Shown one piece after another: positions 1 through 10,112 of a DNA stretch of 64,000 bases (the stretch's first letter is position 1; the number at the start of each line of letters is the position of its first letter). This DNA is from Deroplatys truncata (Eukaryota > Arthropoda > Insecta > Mantodea > Mantidae), in the NCBI GenBank assembly GCA_030765065.1, contig CM060977.1, forward strand, positions 128,344,295 through 128,408,294. The letters run 5' to 3'. Under the pieces are notes generated by a model. The model was not told the DNA's origin. It did no database searches and was given only the letters and a program-made list of their open reading frames with translations. The position numbers were made by a program, and so were the translations under genes.

Positions 1-455
1 CTGCGCATATAAAAATAGAGAATTTTTGAATTGATGTAAACATACATATATGTAATATACACATTCTGACTTCCAGCAGATGGATCATTTATAAGTAATA
101 CATGTTCCCCAATTAATGAGAATTAATACACACCACGCTGCATGTAGACATAGAACTAATGGAAAGAAAATACCGTATTCCTTTGTCAATGTATCAATAC
201 AACCGCGGATGGGACGGGATAATAAACCTTGTCCCGCACCAAGGCTACAAGTATCTGCTTGCAAGACCGCACTAAAGATACGCAACTTACAATCAAGTTT
301 TGATGTAGCGAAGAGAAAATCGATCGTGGCTACTTTTCATTCTTTCCCCAGTGATAGGCGCCTCCAAGAAACACCTAAAGAAATAAACATTGCACATGTT
401 TTAACTTCTTCGTTTAATACCTTTAAAGACCGATGCATACAAGAATTATATATTA
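1..455. other. Non-coding stretch, nothing recognised
   Basis: A 122-codon open frame runs from 116 to 484 on the plus strand. It shows no domain, composition or motif I recognise, and its end overlaps the left terminus of the transposon that starts at 456. I treat it as chance. Confidence 0.5.
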
Positions 456-1442
456 CACTAGTCTGCATGATACCGGATGACTAAAAACTAATAAGTAATT
501 CTGACTCACTTTTTTATGCTCATTTCAGAACTGCTGTTAGTTCTTTTTCTATCACGTAGTCTTTTCACAATTTCACTTTAAAAATATAGAGATATAAAGA
601 TATTGCTTCCGCCACTACACATAAAATTGGGCTTGATGAAGCATTTTGTAAGGGCTCTACCACAGGATGGGCCCTGCTTCAAGTACCTTTCCGAGAAATT
701 TCCCTTCATTACACAAGAGAAATTAAAGGCTGGAATTTTTGTTGGTCCCCAAATAAAGAAATTGATGAAGGACGAAGATTTTGAGAAGACAGTGAATGAG
801 AGAGAAATAGAAGCATGGACCGCCTTCCGATCAGTTACTGAAAACATCTTAGGCAATAACAAAGATCCTAATTACAAGGTCATTATCAAAACAATGTTGA
901 AAATTTCAAGAAGATGGGTTGTAACGTGAGTGTAAAGGTGCATTTTCTGCATTCACATATCCACGCCTTTCCAGAAAATCTGGGACATTATAGCAGGGTG
1001 AACGTTTTCACCAAGTTATTAAGGAAATGGAGAGGAGGTACCAGGAGAGATGGAATGAAACTATGATGGCCGACTACTGTTGGATGTTGAGGAGGGACAG
1101 TCATCTTCAAGGATCTGAAAGGAAGTCAAAGAAGAGAAAGTTTGAAAAAAATTAAATGAAGCACTTTGACTTCTTGTTTTGCTAAAATATAGTCTGAAAT
1201 AAATTAGGGAAGTTCTTGAGAGTATTCTTAAAATGTTTCTTGAATAAAAACTTACCTTGTGTGAAATGCTATTTGAATACTTTTCTACGCTCATTAGTAA
1301 AATTGTCAAAACATTACTTATTTTGTGTAAAACGTGATAGAAATAAATGGAAGTTTTATCTGGAATCAGCATAAAAACTTGATTTAAGTACACCTACTTT
1401 TAAGAAATCATCAGACAAAAAGTTTGAAAATGCAAACTAATG
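456..1442 (+). mobile_element. Non-autonomous DNA transposon with CACTA-like termini, copy 1
   Basis: The left end reads CACTAGTCTGCAT (456-468). The right end reads ATGCAAACTAATG (1430-1442), its inverted complement with two mismatches. The trinucleotide TTA directly flanks both sides (453-455 and 1443-1445), which fits a 3-bp target-site duplication. CACTA-type termini with a 3-bp duplication are typical of the EnSpm/CACTA superfamily, but no CACTA transposase is present, so the class is inferred. A second copy with the same termini lies inverted at 21168-22128. The interior carries the 3' portion of a conserved protein-coding gene (582-1155) followed by AT-rich sequence. Confidence 0.85.
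582..1155 (+). pseudogene. 3' part of a conserved uncharacterised arthropod gene carried by a CACTA-like element
   Basis: The frame contains the motif LPPLHIKLGLMK near its start (from 603), then FVGPQIKKLMKDEDFE, EAWTAFRSVTENILGN and KVIIKTMLK. From memory these resemble the C-terminal region of a multi-copy uncharacterised protein family predicted in aphids, hydrozoans and other animals; I know of no assigned function. After about 960 the original frame is broken. A second frame carries GERFHQVIKEMERRYQ (about 1001-1048), then MMADYCW, and ends in a lysine/arginine-rich tail with a stop at 1153-1155. There is no ATG at the start: the frame opens after a stop at 579, so the 5' part of the gene is absent. 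The fragment sits wholly inside TIRs at 456 and 1442. It is either a remnant of the transposon's own gene or a captured piece. Confidence 0.75.
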
Positions 1443-1729
1443 TTATAAACGAATCATTCTAATTTGTAAATATTTTTTTTTGGTCAAACTTGAGCTTATG
1501 TGAGAGAAAACCGAAGGACGGCCACTTTTATTTTCCATCTACTTTCTCTAACAAACGTCCCAGCTTGATCTGCAACATCAATGTGACAATGGCACCTTGT
1601 AAATTTTTATCTCTCTCTTATGGTTCGCAACTTATTCGAAATTATACAAATTTTACCTAAATGAAGATGGCTACCTAAGATACACACAAACTTCAAGGTA
1701 TACAATTTATTAATGCAGTATCTCAAACA

Positions 1730-2073
1730 AGGGCATTTTAGTCAAAATCGTTAAAATCATTTTTGAGAAAATAAAACCACAATGAGAATGTATCTATGTA
1801 AACAGTAACTACAGGAAGTTCGTAAAAAATACTACTTCATCCTTGAAAGATGCTGGACTTGAGTACTGAGTTTGGTATTCGTCCAATTTTTTGTTCTTGA
1901 ATTGTGCTGTTCGCATAAGTATATACATACATAACTATACATCCGTGAGCGTGGATCTTTTCTGAAAATGCTCTTTTGGTACGTATATTTCCTGTGACAG
2001 CTCCATATCCAATTTTGGGTGGAGCACAGCACGAGTACTTCCTCTGCATGCCAGGTGGACAGAGAAAGTAACA
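1730..2073 (-). mobile_element. HR repeat, 5' half, minus strand
   Basis: Read on the minus strand, this matches the head of the HR family: the AGAGAAAGT terminus (2060-2070), the segment equivalent to 'TCCACCCAAAAATTCGATA', and the sequence around the central microsatellite position. The copy is diverged and its tail is missing. Short predicted peptides on the minus strand here are by-products of this repeat. Confidence 0.7.
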
Positions 2074-2739
2074 AGAGTCACATTCAGCGCTCTGTAGTTT
2101 CCAGCATTCCTGGAGGCCGATATGCGGGTGTTGCTTCACCATCAGGTTGGCCAACCTGCGAAGCGTGGCTGATGAACATCGGAGTGATGTTGTGGTAGCG
2201 AATCCGGTCGGAAAATTCGCTTTGTGTTGTTGTAGTGAAGCATTTAGCTCGCTTGGTTAACCCAATGAAATTGAACTCCAACCCACCATGTCAGTTACAC
2301 CCCTCACAGCTGCGTGCCTCGGTTGTCCGGGCTTCAAATCTCCATCACATAACTCGGAGAAAAAGGCTACTATAATCCTATATTGCTAAGCCAATTGCGT
2401 CAAGCAGATGAGGGGCACTTCTCTGCATGAAGCAAAGTAGTGAATTTCTACCAAGGTCATTCATTTTAAAATAAGATTGGTATTCATCTAAGAAGTTGAA
2501 GGTAGCGGAGAAAGAAATTTTATTCCTTTAAAGCCGTTAACTCCACATTTATACAATGAAAGTGAAGTAAAATATACCGAGAGAAGGGGTATAATGTTAT
2601 TTTTAAGGTTTAAACCAAAGATATATCACCATTAGTACAGTGAAACAGTTGAACATTTTTTCTATCATAGAAATGCAGCAAACCTTTGAAATTCATAAAT
2701 GCATATAATAGCAAACCTTTTTTTTCCTTTTGGGGACTT
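2074..2739. other. Non-coding, diverged
   Basis: No coding region is supported. A TTCAAATC-like B-box motif at about 2333 hints at an old SINE head, but no matching A box is convincing. The rest is AT-rich and featureless. Confidence 0.4.
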
Positions 2740-3420
2740 CGTACTTGACGGTAAGGCCAGATTTCCCGTAGAGAAGAGGGCCCTCTTTCCGATGACGCTG
2801 CGAAGTTGTTACTGAATTACAAAAAGTAAATTAAATTTGCTAGTGCGTTTAACTGTTGTTGTTGAACGAAGGTCTACGAGGGCAAGAGCCTTAGCCCAAG
2901 CCCCCCTCCAGAACTCGGCTAGCGCCAGCCGAGTGACTCTCCAACAGTGGGGGTTTCTCATGAGGTCAATACCTTGAGTCTGGAAAGGCCTCCACGATTA
3001 CGGGAGGATGGAAGTAGATACGCCACTTACGTGCGTCATCCCGAAACGGGCGGACTGCTGTTAACCACGGTGGGGACAACGGCAATCTAGCATGCCGTGT
3101 ACCAACTCTCACTCATGGTTGGTGCCGGAGAACATCGGGGTGTCTCACAACCCCGACTGGGCGGATAAACCAGCCAGAAGTACCCAATCTCCCATGGGTA
3201 TCAGGAACCACCGCCCCGCAGAGTCCAACCTAATCCGAACAGCTCCCCATCGGGAGAGTCTCGAATGTTTGGCCCAGCGTACTTCTAGTAACGTCAGAAG
3301 TACCAGAGTGCTCAGGGTCCGTAGCGCCAGCACCACGGCAGCTGAAGGTGTCGGAACCCCCTACCCTTATGGAAAGTGCTGTTTAACTACCAAAAATAAC
3401 CGAAATGGCTTCGAGGTAGG
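2740..3420. repeat. GC-rich block of unknown origin
   Basis: The base composition changes abruptly to GC-rich between about 2870 and 3400 in otherwise AT-rich surroundings. Open frames occur on both strands (3092-3424 plus, 3145-3336 minus), but none shows a domain I recognise. Such blocks in insect genomes are often 5' regions of non-LTR retrotransposons or satellite-like repeats; that is inference only. No reverse transcriptase or zinc-knuckle motif is visible here. Confidence 0.35.
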
Positions 3421-3565
3421 ATAGCTCGTTTTCGGGAAGTCTCAGGCTCGATTATCGTCAGGGAGACCACTCTGATCTTGAGTGTTATTGTGCTTTCCCC
3501 GGGTAGGTGGACGAATGCTGGGGCGGTTTCTCTTCTCCAAGAATTTCCTGTCCATCAATTCCTCT
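3415..3565 (+). repeat. Probable tRNA-derived SINE
   Basis: A B-box-like GGCTCGATTA lies at 3445-3454. It is followed by a body ending with GACGAATGCTGGGGCGG (about 3511-3527). That body element recurs on the opposite strand at about 24000-24020 behind another tRNA-like head, which supports a shared SINE body. Confidence 0.5.
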
Positions 3566-3790
3566 TCAATCATTAATTTTTGTCTTTTTCAGAGTTGAAG
3601 GACCAGACAACGGCGTTCGGTTTGTTGCGGCAGGCGGATTTGGCACTTTGGGAAGATTTTTTCCTGGCATTTAGTTGATCTGCTGGGGCCGCCTTCCTGG
3701 ACGCATTTCAGGGCAGGGGGAACTACCGAAAAGCATGGGGCTCAGGCCTGCCAGCCGGCGATAGCATGTGCTCTGTCTTGAATAGTTAGT
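3566..3790. other. GC-rich sequence with a splice-acceptor-like motif
   Basis: A pyrimidine-rich run ending in TTTTTCAG (about 3585-3592) precedes a short open frame reading LKDQTTAFGLLRQADLALW up to a TAG near 3675. It could be one exon, or chance inside the GC-rich block. There is no flanking exon I can connect it to. Confidence 0.25.
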
Positions 3791-4154
3791 GATCCTCTCT
3801 AGTGTACATAATCATGCGGATCTAGCCTCCATTCGGGTCTCGCCCTCATCTCTACCTCTCAGAGATCACTTTAGAAACAGAAAAAGCTTCTGTGGGCGGT
3901 GCTGTGCTCCAGTCTCTGGTGAAACATCCGTCTGTGTACTGTTACTTCCTACTACCATAAACAAAACGGCTTATGCCCTTAAAATAATTCTGAGAAATGC
4001 TCCCTCTTTTCGTGTTCAGATTACTCTTCCAAGTACCTGCCAATTTCTCAACTTCTAAATTTAATTAAAAACATAAAATTATATATTGAGGATGAAGATA
4101 AAAATCCAAAACGTGAACATTAAGTAATAATATTTGACCACGACTGACGTTATC
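3791..4154. other. Non-coding
   Basis: The 89-codon open frame at 3789-4058 has no recognisable motif. The rest is AT-rich with no structure that I can see. Confidence 0.4.
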
Positions 4155-4580
4155 GACCAAGGTGGTGACGCGGTAAAGTGTGCTACTCGCATTCGGGAGG
4201 TCAAGGGCTCGATCTCAGACGGCAGCTCACTCTGATACATGCTGCAGTGGTTTCTTCACCACCGCGGTTTCCCTTTTACCCGTTTCCTCCTCATATTTTG
4301 GTGTGCTCCTAGGTTTCGTGACGTATGGCGGTACCGGACAGATAGCACGGATGCATGCTCAATGGAAAGAGTATTTCCCCTGGACACAAGAGGGCTGCTT
4401 GACTGGTGGGTGGTTAGTCCCCCTCTCTCGGTGGCTCCAGCAGTGGGACGGGTCTAAGAGCTTGGAAATGTTACAGAGCTAGCTGCGTCTCTGTGGCCTA
4501 TCTGCCTATGGCCTGCATACAGCCTCCTGTTGTTCCTTCACCTCATCCCTTCCTTCTCCTGGTAGTCACAATAGGTCCCT
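4155..4580 (+). repeat. tRNA-derived SINE or SINE-like repeat
   Basis: An A-box-like GGTGGTGACGCGG lies at 4161-4173 and a B-box-like GGGCTCGATCTC at 4205-4216. The spacing is close to that in a tRNA gene. A pyrimidine-rich body follows (TTTCTTCACCACCGCGGTTT, then CCTTCCTTCTCC). Two overlapping open frames across this body are not protein-coding in appearance. Confidence 0.6.
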
Positions 4581-5050
4581 GTAGATCATAGTGTGCGAGA
4601 TATCACCCTCGTTGTATAACTGTGCCTATACTACTGATGAAGTTAAATAGTTAATTAGACTTGGTAGAACGTAAAGACAGTTTTGTGTGACGATACCATT
4701 TTTTACAGACAGATATCCTCAAATGAGAGAAACATATGACTCAGCTGTTTAAGCCTAATGGCTTTTGTCTGATCATGCAAAAATCATACGAATCAGAAGT
4801 GAAATCAGTGCAATCCCCAATTCAGTGTGATAGATTCGCTTTAGAAGCTTTCCTTGTTAGGCGTAAGGAAAATGCTGTTATAAATTCTACTAAATATGTG
4901 AAAAAATAAACAAAAAAATACAGAATATACTACAGTGCGATCAAAAAATTCTGATACAATAAATACTCTCGCATTTCCAACAGCATTTAGTATTTGACAT
5001 ACTTATTGCCCACACTATGACACTACTTTCCGAAAACAAAGGATGCATCC
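4581..5050. other. Non-coding AT-rich stretch
   Basis: No gene is seen. A CAGTGCGATCAAAAA motif at about 4934 resembles the terminus of some Tc1-like elements. No inverted partner or transposase was found nearby. Confidence 0.4.
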
Positions 5051-5699
5051 TTTTTTACTTTCTCTATTACGTATAGTAAGTAGGGGAAGCATTAGATTCC
5101 ACCCAAAATTCGATACCAGATTTCACCGGAAATACATGTTTTGAAGCCTTCGGAATTAAAACCAAAAGTATTTTTGGAAACATGTCCGTGTGTGTGTGTG
5201 TGTGTGTGTCTGTGAACAGCATAACTCAGAAACGAACAGTCGGATAAACACCAAACTTGGTATTTAGGTTCTGAATCTTCCAGATATGCGACGCGAAGGT
5301 TTTCAAGAAAAGTTTAATTTTATCAAAAATAGCTCTAACAATTTTGATTAATATATCATATATTTAAGATACTTTCATGACAAATAAAATGTTTATCTTG
5401 AAGTTTCTGGGAATGTCTCCAAAAGTATTCCTCATTGTGAACGACTTTTTCTCAAATGGGAATTAGTTATTCATTTTTTTCCTGGTAATGCAAAGAGAAT
5501 GGAATACTCCACATAGCAACCAGCTCTTAAAATATTTGACTAGCGCTTAAAGCCTACCTTTTGCATCTATAAAAAAATTAGCAATAAGATTAACATCTCG
5601 ATATCTAGATTAACATAAAGCATATGGAGAATAAGCGTATGTAAAAATAGTTTGTACAAGAGTAGAGAAAGTCATGTGAGTATAGACATCAATTTTTTT
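5051..5699 (+). mobile_element. HR-A repeat, internally deleted copy
   Basis: The head begins TTTTTTACTTTCTCTATTACG. A (TG)n tract lies near 5187-5209, and the tail carries AGAGTAGAGAAAGTCATGTGAG (about 5659-5680) followed by a T-run. The segment that normally lies between 'GTGAACGACTTTT' and 'TCTCAAATGGGAATT' is missing, so the copy is shorter than the full-length ones by roughly 250 bp. Confidence 0.85.
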
Positions 5700-5773
5700 A
5701 AACACAAAGTAATTTAAGGTTTAATGTGGTGGGTTACTAGCGCTCTCCGCATAACCTCTATCCAGATGAAGCT

Positions 5774-5852
5774 GACGACGACGACGACGATGATGATAAT
5801 AATAATAATGATGATGATGATTATGATGATGATTATGATGATGATGATTATG

Positions 5853-5917
<65 letters not shown>
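5774..5917 (+). repeat. Compound trinucleotide microsatellite (GAC)n-(GAT)n-(AAT)n
   Basis: Uninterrupted trinucleotide units shift in type along the array: GAC first, then GAT interleaved with TAT/AAT, then a run of about 20 AAT units. The two opposing open frames here (polyMet/Ile and polyTyr/His) are artefacts of the repeat. Confidence 0.97.
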
Positions 5918-5918
<1 letters not shown>

Positions 5919-6310
5919 CAGTCTTACCGAGATCACGCTACTTATCCACCGTATTATTTGGTCTGAGTGCTATCGTAGAGGTGGTAAGTAATTGGAGTTG
6001 TGGCGGATGAAGCGTCGCTTGTATAGGTTTTACGCAGGCACTCCAGCTTTCCCTGTCATGCGTTTCATCTATTATTACATAATGTATGTGCCATTAGCCT
6101 TGTGCGCACAATAACCCTTTCGTTAAATGTGATGATGTAATCCATGGAATTACGTTGCGCGTAAAAAGGGGGAAAAATCTATCCTTTTGGAAACTAAAAC
6201 AAATACTCAAGATGACGTTAGATGTAGTGCTAAACCATATCATTATTTTTATTATTAGTAGTATAAGCGGCATATAAGACAAACGTTTATGATATTTCTT
6301 TCGGAACATA
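5918..6310. other. Non-coding
   Basis: No gene, repeat unit or RNA structure that I can recognise. Confidence 0.4.
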
Positions 6311-6450
6311 TTTTTACTTTCTCTACTACGTATAGTAAGTCGGGGAAGTATTGCATTCCACCCAAAAATTCGATACCGAGATTTCACCGGAAATACATGT
6401 TTTGAGACCTCCTGAATCCAAAAAAAGCATTTTTGGAAACATGTCCGTGT

Positions 6451-6499
<49 letters not shown>

Positions 6500-7222
6500 T
6501 GTGTGTGTGTGTCTGTGTGTCTGTGAACAGCATAACTCAAAAACGAACAGTCGGATAAGCACCAAACTTGGTATTTAGGTTTAGTATCTTCCAGAGATGC
6601 GACACGATGGTTTTCAAGAAAATCCCCCCACCCCAGACTACCCTTTACATGGAAGATTTTTCGAAAATTTTAATTTTCTCAAAAATGGCTCTAACGATTT
6701 TGATGAAAATATCATATCTTTAAGATAAGGTCATGAGAAATGAAATATATATCTCGAATTTTCTGGGAATGTCTCCAAAAGTATTCTTCACTGTGAACGA
6801 CTTTTGCATAACTGGTAAACCATAAGAGATAGACAAAATGTTACTACACAAAAAATGTAGATCGCGTTAAAATACACAACTTATGTCATATACATTTCTT
6901 TTGTAGAGTGAACCGTTTTCGAGATATTGCTTGTTATTTCCTTAAATTTTCGAATACTTATACTTTTTCTCAAATTCGTTATTCATTTCTTTTATGTCCT
7001 GGACATGCAAAGAGAATGGAATGCGCCACATAGCAACCAGCGTTAAAATATTTGACTATCGCTTAAAAGCTACCATATTCCCCTTGCATCTACATGAATA
7101 TTACCAATAAGATTGACATCTCGATATCTCGATTAACATGAAGCATATGGAGAATAAGCGTTTGTAAAATCAGATTGTACAAGAGTAGAGAAAGTCATGT
7201 GAGTGTAACACATCAGATTTTT
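6311..7222 (+). mobile_element. HR-A repeat, full-length reference copy
   Basis: This copy shows every family hallmark. The 5' T-run is followed by ACTTTCTCTACT (6316-6327). A long TG-rich tract lies at about 6447-6531. The inverted motif AGTAGAGAAAGT is at about 7185-7196, then ATGTG-AGTGTAA-CACAT, which can form a 5-bp hairpin, then CAGATTTTT. The inverted repeats are asymmetric: the left one starts about 5 nt from its end and the right one lies almost 30 nt from its end. No protein is encoded; frames rich in Thr-His or Val-Cys are microsatellite translations. Confidence 0.92.
6447..6531 (+). repeat. TG/TGTC microsatellite inside HR-A copy
   Basis: An almost pure TG run is interrupted by single TC units. 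The same internal position carries a tract of different length in each HR-A copy in the window. Confidence 0.95.
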
Positions 7223-7667
7223 CTATATATTTTGCTTATCTGTAATAATAAAAGGATACATGAAGAGGAATTTGTGTATCATAATATTGTAAAAGAAACC
7301 TTGACCATAACGGTAGGTAGATACAAAGTCGAAAACGCAGTAACATGGCATAGGCTATTGTCATTCCTTTCTCTTAACAATATGCCTGGCAGCACCGCTA
7401 TGATGTGAATTCTCGAACGAGTAAATGCTCATTTCGTACTAGAGGGTATGTGAACCAGCTGAGCCATAGTTCGGTATATTCATTGCTGCTTTTCGAACTA
7501 GTTGGGGTGGAAGAAATGAGCCAGTCTCACTGTGTACCATATGAAATGGATGAGTAAACCGCATGTCTTTGACAGCTCTAGCTACAAAAGCCAGCAGCTA
7601 CCTTCCAAATCAGCCTCTGATACACTATCTTTTAAGGGGGCTTCACATATGAAATGATCGAATATTT
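7223..7667. other. Non-coding
   Basis: Short open frames overlap the tail of the neighbouring HR copy. No gene or repeat is recognised in the remainder. Confidence 0.4.
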
Positions 7668-7775
7668 ACTTCCTGTTCTATTTATGTAGTAAGTAGAGGA
7701 AGTGTTGCATTCCACCCAAAAATTCAATATCTAGATCCCAAATACACGTTTTGAGGCCCCCTGAATCCAAAATAT
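7668..7775 (+). mobile_element. HR repeat, head fragment
   Basis: It matches the HR head from the degraded ACTTTCTC motif through 'GAGGCCCCCTGAATCC', then stops. A mariner relic and a diverged HR body (8655-9555) follow in the same orientation. The three pieces may be one old HR copy that was split. Confidence 0.75.
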
Positions 7776-7989
7776 GATTATGTATGGAAGATGAGTGAAC
7801 TAGAACCTTAACAGTGGCAACACAATGTGGAAGACAAACGAGAATAAAGTAATTATTCTCAGTTTACTATGTGTTTCTCTATGTCTTACCCATCACCCAA
7901 ATAAAGTGACTCTCCCTTTCGACTCTACTGCATACGCTGTGGTGGGTAGAAGATAAGACTGTATGAGCTACCGATCTAAACTGTTGTTT

Positions 7990-8600
7990 TCGACATGCTC
8001 ACAAAACAGGAACAATGAAGTTGAAGATTGCTGGTCGTACACAAGACAATGTCATGAAGATCTCATTGAGACGTGTGGGAACTCCGTTACCATACAGAAC
8101 AGTAATGAGGAGGGTTAGAAGTGTGAAAGCTATGGTGCTTCTTGTGTACGACTAGTGTTATCCTAACACACACACTACCAAAAAAATACTATTGTACAGT
8201 AGTTCTATCATTTCAGAGCATCATCTCAGATCAGCGTTGCGAAGAACATGGCGACACTTTTTACAGAATCCTCCCATCAGTTTACAACACTCGGGCGCAC
8301 GTGACACAAGCTTTAACTGATCTGTATTGTCGCTGGGATTGGGAAGTGATTTTCCATCCACCATATTCACCGGGCCTAAGCCCTTGTGATTATGTCCTAA
8401 TCCTGAAGATGAAGGAACCGCTTCGCGGAATTCGATTCAGGACTGCTTCCGAAATTCTGCAGGCATTAGATCGCTCCATCAGGAACATCAACAAAACAGG
8501 CGCTGCAACAGGGGCCCTACGACTTCCACAGTGCTGGCAAAGGTTATTGAAAATGCAGATGATTACGTTGAAGCACTGTAGAAGTTTCAAATATGTATAA
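7990..8600 (+). pseudogene. mariner-family transposase relic (DD34D type), central part deleted
   Basis: The first part (about 7990-8120) reads as a damaged helix-turn-helix region in shifted frames (RQCHEDLIETCGN, then a QNSNEEG-like run). After a large deletion, the frame 8142-8600 contains the C-terminal catalytic region: NTRAHVTQALTDLYCRW, HPPYSPGLSPCDYV, MKEPLRGIRF and RSIRNINKTGAA. The spacing between the site of the second catalytic Asp and the CDY Asp is 34 residues, as in mariner. The second Asp is replaced: the family's His-Asp reads Val-Tyr here. The element is therefore dead. Confidence 0.85.
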
Positions 8601-8654
8601 TTGCTGTATTAGAAATAAATAAAAGTTGCTACTCTTAAAGTACCAACCTATGTC

Positions 8655-9555
8655 TTTCTAAAGGTTTGTTTTTCTAAAAAATGGCTATAAGTATTTTATT
8701 AAAGTACCATATATTTCAGGTACTTATATGACCAATGAGATGTATAATACACATCAAGATATTATCTTGAATTTTCTGGGAATATCCTCTGTAGTCCTAT
8801 TTACTCACAAATACGTTTCCATAATTTTTATAACGGGTAAACTATAAAAACTAGACAAAAACGCACCACAAAAATATGTAGTACATCTCTCTAATATTTT
8901 ATTAGTGTTAAACGCCTATTCTTATTATATACGGCACCACAGGTAGTGGACACTGATAATACATGAAATGAAATGATAATTGGAGAAGCAGATTTGGGAA
9001 GGAAACGATCCAGGCTTCAGTTTAGGATAACTCCCTGGCATTTGCCAGCTGTGGGGACTGAGGAAAACCTGAGAAAACCTCAGTAAAGCAAGACGGTCCC
9101 GGTTGGATTTAAACCACAGACTCCTCGTTCATGATTCCGTTCCTTAGCGGCCTATCTAAAACGCACAACTTGTTTAAAATACTTTTTCTATGTCATCAAC
9201 CGTTTCAGAGATATCTGTTATTATTGCTTTGATATTTTTTCAACAATGCTACTTTCTTAAAGTGCTGCCGCTATTCAGGTCTTTCTCGAATGTCATGTAA
9301 AGTGTTTGAAATTTAAGTGCCAGCAATGTACCAACAGACTCGCTTTTAATTGCTTTGACTTTCGATTCGGTTTCTCCTATCTCCCTTGTAACTACAATAA
9401 AATGTCTAATGAAACTGTTTCTGAAAACATTTATTTCCATTAATATGAAGCAGACAGAGAAATAACCTTACATAATAATAGTCTGCAGAAGTGAGATAAA
9501 ATGAATGATAGTGAGTGGAGAAAGTCGTGTATATGTAACGCTTTAAATATTCGTC
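8655..9555 (+). mobile_element. HR repeat body and tail, diverged, split by a SINE
   Basis: Recognisable HR segments appear in order: 'AAAAATGGCT', 'TTGAATTTTCTGGGAATA', the 'GGTAAACTATAAAAACTAGAC' equivalent, and a worn tail with GAGTGGAGAAAGTCGTG near 9516-9532. A SINE (8955-9165) interrupts it. An AT-rich segment near 9260-9440 does not align to the consensus. Confidence 0.65.
8955..9165 (-). repeat. tRNA-derived SINE, minus strand
   Basis: On the minus strand there is an A-box-like region around 9141-9155 and a B box (complement of GGATTTAAACC) at 9105-9115. The body contains TTTCCTCAGTCCCCACAG and GGCAAATGCC. It lies inside an HR copy, so it inserted later than that copy. Confidence 0.7.
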
Positions 9556-10112
9556 TTAGGTTCCCACTTGGTCTCGCAATTCCTCTTCGTTCCTTGATGT
9601 TATAATTATTTTATTTTCATAATAATTAAATTGTGTTTGAACAAGTTTAAAACGCTCTACCATGATTTTATTGACCAATTGCATATGTGTATAACATATA
9701 TCACTTTTTCCTTCCCTCATCGTCTGCTGTAGGAAGCAAGATCTGATGCCTTCTGTAAGATACATCTTGGAACATTTTTGGACGCCCCCTCTAAGAGAAG
9801 GTAGTTGGCCCATTAGGTTGTGTGCATTGTACAAACTACGTCGATGACGTCAGCTGAAATCAGTGCCAGGTGAGGCACAATGGCTAAATGAAATACCCAC
9901 CGAGTCGGCCAGTTTTTTTCGACACAGAAGACGATACGCAGTGAACAAGAGAGGTAGCCTATCCTTCAGAAGCATATTTGCTGGCGATGTAGTGAGGGTA
10001 GGAGAAATCACATACTTTTCGGACTAAATTAAGTCTCTTATATATGAAGAGATTTAAAACAAAAACTTTAATATACAGATAGTCAAATCAGCTACAATAT
10101 AATTGTTAAACA
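9556..10112. other. Non-coding
   Basis: A 92-codon minus-strand frame (9556-9834) has no recognised motif. Nothing else is supported. Confidence 0.4.

Noticed and set aside
116-484. 122-codon open frame near the window start
   Set aside because: It has no recognisable domain, overlaps the terminus of the transposon at 456, and a frame of this length is not improbable by chance in 64 kb.
4930-4960. Isolated Tc1-like terminus (CAGTGCGATCAAAAA)
   Set aside because: No inverted partner or transposase remnant was found within several kilobases.
5721-5966. Opposing polyTyr/His and polyMet/Ile frames
   Set aside because: They are produced by the trinucleotide microsatellite at 5774-5917.
6094-6578. 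Open frames rich in Thr-His-Gln or Val-Cys, recurring in many places with ends such as SNFWVEYNTSPTYYT
   Set aside because: They are translations of the HR repeat head and its TG/TGTC microsatellite. The recurrence reflects the repeat rather than a protein family, and lengths change with the microsatellite.
6311-7222. HR as a plain TIR MITE of the Tc1/mariner type
   Set aside because: The inverted motifs are subterminal and asymmetric. About 28 conserved bases lie beyond the right motif, and nested copies show no clear TA or other duplication. I kept it only as an alternative hypothesis.
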